64,000 nt of DNA from Hordeum vulgare subsp. vulgare (Eukaryota; Streptophyta; Magnoliopsida; Poales; Poaceae), in NCBI RefSeq assembly GCF_904849725.1, contig NC_058521.1:341480638-341544637 (forward strand), given 5' to 3'. Position 1 is the stretch's first letter, and each line of letters opens with the position of its first letter. Below the pieces are notes generated by a model. The model worked only from the letters and a program-made list of their open reading frames with translations. It was not told the DNA's origin and did not search any database. Made by a program: the position numbers and the translations under genes. This document shows, one piece after another, positions 55,797 to 64,000 of the stretch.

Positions 55797-58700
55797 TATA
55801 ACACCCTGGATTTGGCCCATTTCTTTTTCCTTTGATCATTATCTGGTTTTGCTTTTTTGTGGCTTGATAGTTTTGAAACCTAAAGAGATAACCCTTGATT
55901 TCTTTTTCTTAGTGGCTTTCCAACCTTCAAACCATCCCAGGACCTATCCATTTCCATCTTGAGCCTATCCCAATATTCTTTTCCCTGGGAATATTCCTTT
56001 TTCTTTTAAAGGAATAACCTCTGGTGCCTTGAGTTGTGAAGCAACCCCCACTTCTATCTCTCCAAAAATTCCCAAATAATTATCATAAATCTATTGGGTC
56101 ATATCTTCCTCGAATATGACAAAATGTTTCGTTGCCATGTTCAAAAATATTTCTCAAATATTCCTTTTCTTTTTCTGCCCTATCTGCCATGTTGTGAAGA
56201 AAGTACCCGTTATATTTCCTTGATTGCTCTCAAAATTTGTGGGCACCCTTTCCTATCCATATCATGGCCTCTTGAAAAAATTCAACTCCATTGAGCTAGT
56301 AAATATTTCTTGGAAAATTTCCAAATTTCTGATCTAGAGGAAGCTTTGTGAAGCGAGTGCTAGCTAAGAGTATTCAAATGAGTTGAAACTTTGCCATCAT
56401 CTCAATATGCTCAAGTAATTTCTCTCCACAAAATTGAGCATCACTCCTACAACCATGTGACCATAGCATCAAATCTCTGTCTCTAGTCATTATTTTGGAT
56501 TGTGAAGCAACTATATTTTATGTTGCTCCATAAATTCTGAAATTTTACCAGGACATTCTGCTACATATAAAACCTTTCTAAACCAAGTTTGAGCTCGTTT
56601 TATTAAGCCAATTATTCCAAGTAATTCTCCTATGTTTCTGTTAAGTGGGATACTGTGTGAAGGAAGTGCCACTTTGGCTTATCAAGATGGCATGAAATTT
56701 ATACAACATCTTCATAACCCTAAAATATTCATATCCTCCAAGTTTCAGCTCCATCCAAGCCAGTATGTGAGTGCCACATCAAAATCTCTATTCTGGACCA
56801 GATTAGCTAGCTCCAAAGCAACCCTACCAAATATTGGTCCTGTTCTCCTCAAATTTCACAGGATCATAGTCCTTCCTACCCTAAACCTCCCAGACATGGT
56901 GCTTTGCACTTATCCCTTCTCTGTTGACCACAGTGATCAGGTCAAGTCTGTTGCAGGAAACTTCCAGTGAAGCCTCCCATCAACCCTTAGCTCCATTTGG
57001 TGATCTATCAGCTCAGTTGGACCCCTCTTTGGATGGTCTATCTTCTAGACATAGTGTGACGGCCTCTCTTGCCCTCTCACTGCTAGTGCATGTGGTGACC
57101 ACACCGTTGGCATGCAATAACCATGATCTGAGCAATGGAGCCCTTAGTTTTGTCGATTCCCCCTCTCCCTCGAGCTCTAGTCGTATCTAGCAGCTCTGCC
57201 TCATTGTTCCCTTCCTCCTCGATCCCTCTCCCCCTCCATATTCTACCTTGCTGCGCCGCGACAAGCCCCTCCCTGTTCTGCCAGTGCCCGTCGTTGTTAT
57301 TTTCTTCCGCGAGCTCTCTCGAGCTCGCCTGAGCTATCCCATCCCCTCCTCGAAGCCTCTCATCGCAGCAAGCGACCAGCCACGTCGCCCAGGACCACCA
57401 GTGTGTGGCTAAGGACGCCACGGCGGCCGTCCTCATCGCCTCCCCATGGCCCTCCCGAGCGTCTTTGCCGAACACAACCTCCTTCCCTCTCTCCTAGAGC
57501 CCTCCACAGCCTCTCAATCAAGCTGGAGGAGCTCTCCTTCCCTCCAATTGCCGCCATGGCCGCCGCTACCCCGTGCTCGAATTCATGGCACCCAAGCCCT
57601 CCCCACTCCACCTAGCCCTTTCAACCGAACACCACCGTTGCCACGATGCCCTCCCGGCCTTCATTTTTCCCCGAGGCAGGCTATAGCGTCGACCCCAAGC
57701 TCCACCCCACCGCGGTGGAACCTCCATCGCAGTCTCTCCCTTCGGCCACCCCGCGACAGAAAGAACCTTTCCTGTCAGCGCTCGGCACAGCCACGACCTC
57801 CATCACCAGGAACCAGCACTAGCGTTCTATCTTTCCTTAGGTGCGGGAGGATGAAGAAGACCCTGCAAAGGGGGGCGACTTGGCACCGGCTCAGTGCCCT
57901 CTCTTCATTTTCTTAAAAGGAGACAGCATGGTTGGGCCGGCCCAGCGACTGTAGCCACGGCGGCTGCCCCCTGGTGGCCCAGGCGGCGGACCGATTCTAG
58001 CCCAGGTCGACCCGTATGCACAACACTTTTTATTCATTTCCCAGAAAATAAAAAACTATTGAGGACCTATCAGTAATTATTTATATTACAACAAGGTCCC
58101 TCACACTAAAACTATCATATATTTTCACTCGTAGCTCCAATTCTGGTGATTCCAAAGCCCATGTCTTCGTCTCGTCGAGCCTGACAAGATGGTATAATTT
58201 ACACCATGTGATCACACAATGGAAATGACCATGTTGCCCTTATCGTAAACAGCCCCTCCTCCGAGAGAGAACTGTTTCCGGGGATTTCTTCCGCCAGCTC
58301 CTCGCATTTCTTCCCGGTGGATCCCTCATCCCAGGCAAGCCACAACTTTCATTTGCTTCATTGCCTTGCAATACCATAGTCTAATTAACTATTTTAACAA
58401 TAACTATATTTGTTTATAGTCTGGAATGTGAGTATGCACTATTGAATAAATTATTCAGATGAGTACGGGATCGTTAGTAACTAGTGTCTTACACACTAGT
58501 CGATAACATGAGGTTGAGATTACTGTCTATGATTACTTTGTGAATATGGATCAACAGTAGTGGCTTGAGCTTATTATTTACCAGATTACTTTGACGTCGG
58601 AGCGTGAGCTATAACAGGCATATTATTCAGGATAAGATGCCTAGTTGGTTGATCAGAGTCACCTGTCCGGGCTCATCAGTGCAACTACATTTGCTGATAT

Positions 58701-59745
58701 GGGACTGCCTTGACTTGAGCTGATCGCGTGATCTTTCACATGTACTTCCAAAGAGGGAGGGTTATGCACGCGTGCTACCTTGGCCCGGTAGGTGGTGATA
58801 AACCTGTGAGCTAGTTGAGTTGCTTGGGGTACCTGTCCCCGTTTGGGACAGTTTTGTTTGGCCACGACGGTGGTAGGTGTCATGAGGACACAGGGCCACC
58901 CAGGGCAGGACTCCGAGGGAGGATGGTTGCTGATGGTACGATGAAAGAGTCAGGCAAGTTTCGTTGGAGCAACACTGGTCCACCCGAATGGGATCACGAG
59001 GTCAGTGGTCCATAGTGTGGGTAAAGTCTGCAACCTCTGCAGAGTGTCAAACCTATTCGAATAGCCGTGTCCATGGTATTGGACAGCCCGACCAGACCTC
59101 GGTAGGTGGTCAACCGTAACTATGATAGTAGTGATGGAAGAAATCGTCTAAGTATAATAACAGTCGGGCATCATGCATGTGTAACAGTTGGGCATCGTGC
59201 CGATGATAAGTCTTGGTATCCGTCTTGAGGATACTCCCTAAATGTTCTTGGTAAGAACACAAGAGTTGGTATCCCCCTGAGTACGGTGACAGTAGCCTGG
59301 TATAGTTAGTTTTCTACCACTCCTTTATTAATCACAACCCTTTAACTAATCTTAATTTCCATGATGTTGTCTTGCCTTAATGCTAATGTTTGTTGTGAGC
59401 TTGCGAGTACATTCAAAGTACTCACCTGGCTTGTCATGCCAGTTTGCAGGTCATGCCTTGATTGCTTGCTTGTCGTGGATTCCGAGTTGCGAGCTACAAT
59501 GCGTGTTCCAGCCAGAGTCCCTGTGGAGTGGAGCTCATCACTTCGGTCATTGTTCCGCTGCTAGTGTAGGTTTTACCGTAGGTAGGTGTAGTATCACCAA
59601 GGTGATGTAGTCCATGTATCCTTTTAATATTTTCCATAGTAATAAAGATCTCATTTGTTATGTACCAACGGTTCCGTATTCCAGAAGACTTGTCCCTGGG
59701 CTGGAATTCGGGGCATTCCGGTTTCCTCTGAGCCGGGGTGCCACA
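55797..59745 (+). mobile_element. Solo LTR of a long-LTR gypsy element
   Basis: 3949 bases starting TATAACACCC (TGTAACACCC with the second base changed) and ending GGGTGCCACA, flanked by perfect ACGAA at 55792-55796 and 59746-59750. No gag, pol or primer site lies inside, and no second LTR, so it is a solo LTR. The length puts it with the Tekay/Del-like LTRs of the window, but it is another family and lies in the opposite orientation to C. A CT- and CCG-rich tract at 57130-57900 has open frames with proline-rich nonsense that I do not regard as coding. Confidence 0.87.
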
Positions 59746-59921
59746 ACGAAGGAGGAAGAAGTTGGGTTGGAGTGGCTTGCTACCGCGAGATCGACAGCGG
59801 GACGAGGTGGCGGAGCTTCGTCTCGATCTCGAGCTCATGCATCTTTGGGGGTGAACCGGGGTACTGTAGCACGATTAGGAGGAGGGGGATGGACCATAGG
59901 GGATAGGGTGTCTCGGGGGAG

Positions 59922-59932
59922 CCTTATATAGG
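59922..59932 (-). promoter_or_regulatory. TATA box of element C 5' LTR
   Basis: In element sense CCTATATAAGG, in a GC-rich setting like the TATA box of element B. Confidence 0.45.
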
Positions 59933-61646
59933 TGGAGCACGAGACCACCATGGACCCGTGCGCTAGAGTTGGCTGCAACATCCACTTGGGTAGGGGAAGA
60001 GAAATGGATGGTTGGGGAGCATTCCTGGAGTTCGTCCATGATAGCAGGGAAAGAGAGAGGAGAGAGGGGAGCGCACGGGAGGGAGCGTATGCGTTGGCCG
60101 GTTTGGGCGGCGTCGGGCGCGGGCTAGGAGGGTCGTTCTAGGAGGACAGAGGAGAGGGCCGACAGTCTGGCTTGTGATGGACGCCAAGGCACCTTGACTA
60201 CCGTGAGGGGAGAGGGGAGAGGCGGCCTAGGGACGGGCGCAGAGCTGACTCGTTCTCGGCAGTCACTGTAGCACACTCTAGAGCATGACTTTGGCCGGCA
60301 TGATGTCACTTTTGTCATGCTCTGGCGTGTCCTATAGTGTCCATCGGTTGCGGGGAGATTAAACAAATGGGGAGGCGCATGGGATACTCTAGAAAAGCCA
60401 GGGGTGGAGGAGGGTAGAGAGAGGGGAACTAAATTCTTGTCCAATGACTTGTAGGTGGGTTTTCACCCTACATTCATGGAGCTCGACAGTGGGAAGCTTA
60501 ATGGGGAAGCTTGGGGTCCCTATGGAGCTGTGGAAAAAATTTGGGTGAAGTGAAAATTTTTGGATGCTCTAGGAACAGATTTGATAATCTCAAAGAAGGT
60601 GTTTGATGGGATTTTGGGCAAGATAACTTTACCCAAACACCATGAAACTTAACAAGATGCTATTAGGGGTAAAATCAATAGGGATCACCAAGTTTGAGCT
60701 CATTTGAGCAAAGTTGCAAATGTAACCTTGAAAATCCATAGAAATGGACAAAATGAGATTACTATGAACCAAAGTGATCGAATCAACTACCACAAAGTTA
60801 CAACTTGTTGTAGCATCCTTATTTTGGGGCTAGATCACTCGTGTAAAGTTTGGGTCTAATTGGATAAACATGGCAATGTGCTCCAAATTAATTCTGGACA
60901 CAGAGGGTTTTGGGGTACTTTGGGGAACCAAATCTACTTGGATTGAGATGAAACTTTGCAGGATTGCCATATTTATCATGTGTGACTTGCTATAATTTTA
61001 CTGAAATTTATTGAGAATATTTCCTATGGAAACAGTTCAAAAGCTTGAAATAGGCACAAAGGGGTCTGAGGGGTTTTGTCCAATATTTTGAACTTGACTA
61101 TGTGTTGAAACTCTTATTTATGGAAAATATATGTCCATTGGGTTTCCGTAAATTCTCAAATATTTTTGAAGTGCTAAAATAATTTTTCCGTGTGAAATAG
61201 CATTTCTGGCTCGAGAAATATGTGTTTAAATAAAATAGGGAGACAACTTTTAAAATAATTATTTTATGGTTTTGCGAAACCTTTTTGATAATAAGTTCCA
61301 AATAGAAACTTTGGGGTAAGGCATCTCTCCTAAATTGGGGACTTGCACTATAAGTCCCAAATCAGGAGTTTTAGAAAACTTAGAATAAATAAATGCCTTT
61401 TGTTGAAATAGTAATTTATAAAAATATTTTTCTGGTCCTTTTCACATGGCATGATCATTGTGCAAATGTTTGGGGTCAAGGACATGGGTTATTTATAAAA
61501 GAATATATCTAGTGGTTCAAAACACAATCAGTCACACAAGGAAGTAACAACAAAATCAACCATCATAATTATGCAAAAAGTTTTAATTGGCTCTATTTTT
61601 TTGGAACCATCATGTGGGAAAAGTGGTACAAACACACGGTGTCACA

Positions 61647-64000
61647 CACACCCACACACACAGTATTGTAACAATGGACATAGCCCAAGAGAGGTCATCC
61701 AATTGTCCTTGATCATGGACACGGCTATTCGAAGAGTTATACACTCTTCAGAGGTTGCACACTTTACCCACAATACTCGAGAAAATTCCGTATCAATCGA
61801 CGACTTGTGGTATTTTCCATACCCGAGGTAAGTACCCGAACAATGCCTTTCCCATGATGATCCTAGCAAAGAGTCCACGTGTTGGTGCCATCCATCGTGA
61901 TGTATATTACGAGTATCATCCACGAGCGCACGCAACGGTGTACCCGGTGTTTGTGAAAACAGCCCATGGTCGTCCATTTCTGGCACGACCCCGTAGCAAG
62001 AGAGACCATGCCACTCCCGCCACTAGTAATGGTGGATCTCATCTAGTACCGACCACTGTAATCAACAAAGTCCCGTCCCATAAGGGGTATCATAGTCGTA
62101 CATGTAAGGTTGGAGTAACTGTCGCAACCTAAACCAATCCGTTTTCTAAATCCACACAGTCACTTGCCTCGATAAACCACTTCTCTCTAAAGTGGTTACC
62201 TAGCTCAACACCATCTCCCTCGGGCATTAGTGGCACCCGACGGTATTTTTCATAAGTCTAAAAACACCGTTGTTTCAAACACCATGCATAATCCCATCCC
62301 ATTTGTGAAGCAACTAAGCATCCTAACTACATCCCACCCACACAACCCTCATAGGAAAGTAGGTCCATGCTGAGTGCAAGTACCAACAAGGGGCTATTAG
62401 AGATAACCCACCAAGGTGGTCACTTATTTAACCTGATTCAAATGCAACGAAGTTATGTTCCATATGACATGCATAAAAATGGTTTCAAGTCATGGTCAAG
62501 GGGTGCTTTCCTGGCTCAACAAAATCTCCGGGGTCTCCAAACATTCTGGTCCAATTCCTTCGTCAACAACGCAATCTATCTCCGCAACTTTAATTGTAAA
62601 AATAAGTCCACGACAAAAACAGGGAAAATAAATCACCCCTAAAAATGTCCACCCATTTTTTTTAAATACTGGGGTGAATATTAGTATTGTGAAAATTATT
62701 AGGTTTTAGTTTTGAAATGTCAAAAAAGGGGAAAAGTATTTGAACACAGAGTGCTAATATTAAAAATTGAGTTTTAGATAGAAAAAATGTATAAAACCTT
62801 TTCTAAAGTTTTCACAAGTGGCATAATAAAATAGGTTATAATATTACAAGATTTTAGTTAGTGGAATATTTGGATTTAGACAAATATTTATTTGTGTGCA
62901 ATTGTCCAGAATAGAAGAAGAATAAAAAGAAAAAGGGGGCTCTGCTGCCCTAGGCCAATTCACTCACAGCTAGGACGGCCATAGAGAAAGTGGCCCGAGC
63001 GAGCTAGGCGCACACGTGCCGCCCGGTCTATACCTGATGCATGGGCCCCAACGTCAGTGAGAGAGAGAGATGTGGGAGGGGGCGACAAGCTGACGAATGG
63101 GCCCCTCTTGTCGGGGTCGTCGTCAACCTCTGGCCGGGGTGCGGTGGAGCTCACGGTCAGGGACTAGGGCGACGACAAGGCTACCAGAGGACGGGGATGT
63201 GTCCACGGCATCGTCTCTGATAGACTAGATGTCGAGGGAGTCGTCGGGATGGACAGAGTCACCGAGGACAAAGAGGTCCGCGGCGGAGCTGTTGCAGGAG
63301 AGGTCGACCCCGATGCTTCTTGCAGTAATGCATGCGGGACAGGCGGGGAAAATGGTCAGGGAAGCAAGGGGTGTCCAGAGGAGAAGGAAACTAGGCCGAA
63401 GAGAGGTTCTACCCAGGGATCACCGGAGTCCTCATATAGCGGGGCTCGGTTCCGATGTTGAGCCAGGTGGCTTAGGGGAGCAAATTATGGTAAAGGGGCA
63501 TGATTAGGGGTATAGGAGGGTTACCAGAGGGGAGAAGGCAACATTGTTGGTGCCTTTTGTTGGCTGCCCATGGTCCACCATGGACGTGGTCACCGGAGCT
63601 GGGCGCACAGGTGATGTATGCCACGGGAGGGGTATGGGTGATTCTACGATGCTCCTACGTGTGGTCTACGATGAGGAGGAGCAAGAGGGGGAGCGGATGT
63701 GTGCGCGCGTTCAAGGCCCACGGTTGCCCGACAGGGGTGGCGTTGGGCACGCACTATAGAGGGGTGAGAGAGGGGAAAAGAAGGCTCCTAACAGAGTGGC
63801 GTGTTGCGGACGCCGAGACGCCTCGACCGACGTAAGGGAGGGGCTCGAGGCGGCCATGGGCATTGGCATGGCGCGATGTAAAACCTCGGCCTGTCCAGTA
63901 GCACGTTCCAGAGCAGATTTTTGGCCATCTTGGGCATGCCACTAACACGCTCTAGCGCCGCCACTTACGTCCTCTAGCTAAAGAAGGAATAATTTAGAGG
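61647..64000 (-). repeat. LTR fragment of outer gypsy element F
   Basis: From 61660 on, the sequence again matches the inner part of a C-type LTR, starting at the point equivalent to about 54080, in the same orientation, and continuing to the window edge (62000-62900 to 54400-55330; 63100-63999 to the GC-rich middle). Element C therefore sits inside the LTR of a relative. Identity is lower than between C's own LTRs, so it is a different element or subfamily. No coding sequence is supported here. Confidence 0.72.

Larger units (their letters stand above)
53444..61646 (-). repeat. 5' LTR of gypsy element C, interrupted
   Basis: It runs from TGTGGGGACC beside the primer site to GGTGTCACA at 61646. 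With the solo LTR and one target duplication removed it is about 4249 bases, similar to the 4122 of element B. It is recognisably related to B's LTR in several blocks (for example 53444-53530 to 19350-19436). The outer 550 bases match 30137-30688. The element-sense TATA box is at 59922-59932. The segments on either side of the solo LTR (53444-55796 and 59751-61646) show no credible coding sequence. Confidence 0.83.

Noticed and set aside
57446..57916. 156-codon Pro/Ser-rich plus-strand frame in a CT- and CCG-rich tract, looking like a gene 5' end
   Set aside because: It lies wholly within a solo LTR with defined ends, has low-complexity composition, overlaps other equally long frames on both strands and matches no family I know.
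53444..61646. A single exceptional 8.2-kb LTR
   Set aside because: The excess is a solo LTR of another family with perfect ACGAA duplications; the corrected length is about 4.2 kb, like element B.

Overview
This window is repeat DNA from a large plant genome, most likely a Triticeae grass (wheat, barley, Aegilops or a relative). The repeat families I recognise are typical of that tribe: a Sabrina-like gypsy element, Angela/BARE-like copia LTRs, a Maximus-like copia element, and chromovirus gypsy elements with LTRs over 4 kb. Family names are from memory of Triticeae repeats; boundaries, target-site duplications (TSDs), primer sites and motifs are read from the sequence. I see no convincing host gene, tRNA, rRNA or CRISPR array in 64 kb.

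The window resolves into one Russian-doll stack. The outermost layer is a gypsy-type LTR (F, 61647-64000, continuing off the right edge). Gypsy element C sits in it (30137-61646, minus strand). The 3' LTR of C is interrupted by an Angela-like copia (23472-30136, minus). That copia is interrupted in its reverse transcriptase by gypsy element B (from before position 1 to 23471, minus). The 3' LTR of B is interrupted by an unidentified element (1-608, TSD probably CCCGT) and by a Sabrina-like element (1636-11478, plus, TSD CGGGC). The Sabrina-like element itself carries an Angela-type solo LTR (8107-9868, TSD GAAAT). C also received a Maximus-like copia (D, 33165-49408, minus, TSD AGTGG), a small hAT-like transposon (50743-51797, 8-bp TSD TGAACTTA) and a 3.9-kb solo LTR (55797-59745, TSD ACGAA). 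D in turn carries a Harbinger-like element in its 3' LTR (33638-35039, TSD TAA) and a Micron-like MITE embedded in TA microsatellites (about 41290-41624).

Counting LTR differences by eye in short stretches gives an order that agrees with the nesting: C is oldest (about 14 percent), then B (about 11 percent), then Sabrina and D (about 7 percent each).

All coding regions are decayed retrotransposon proteins: gag, aspartic protease, reverse transcriptase, RNase H and integrase, with stops, frameshifts and lost catalytic residues. The most interesting parts are: the extra 3.7-kb reading frame of D, which is preceded by what looks like its own plant promoter and 5' leader (TATA box and telo-box); a piece of gag spliced into the reverse transcriptase of C in place of the catalytic box; a small leader reading frame conserved upstream of gag in both B and C; and two DNA transposons holding GC-rich, exon-like sequence.
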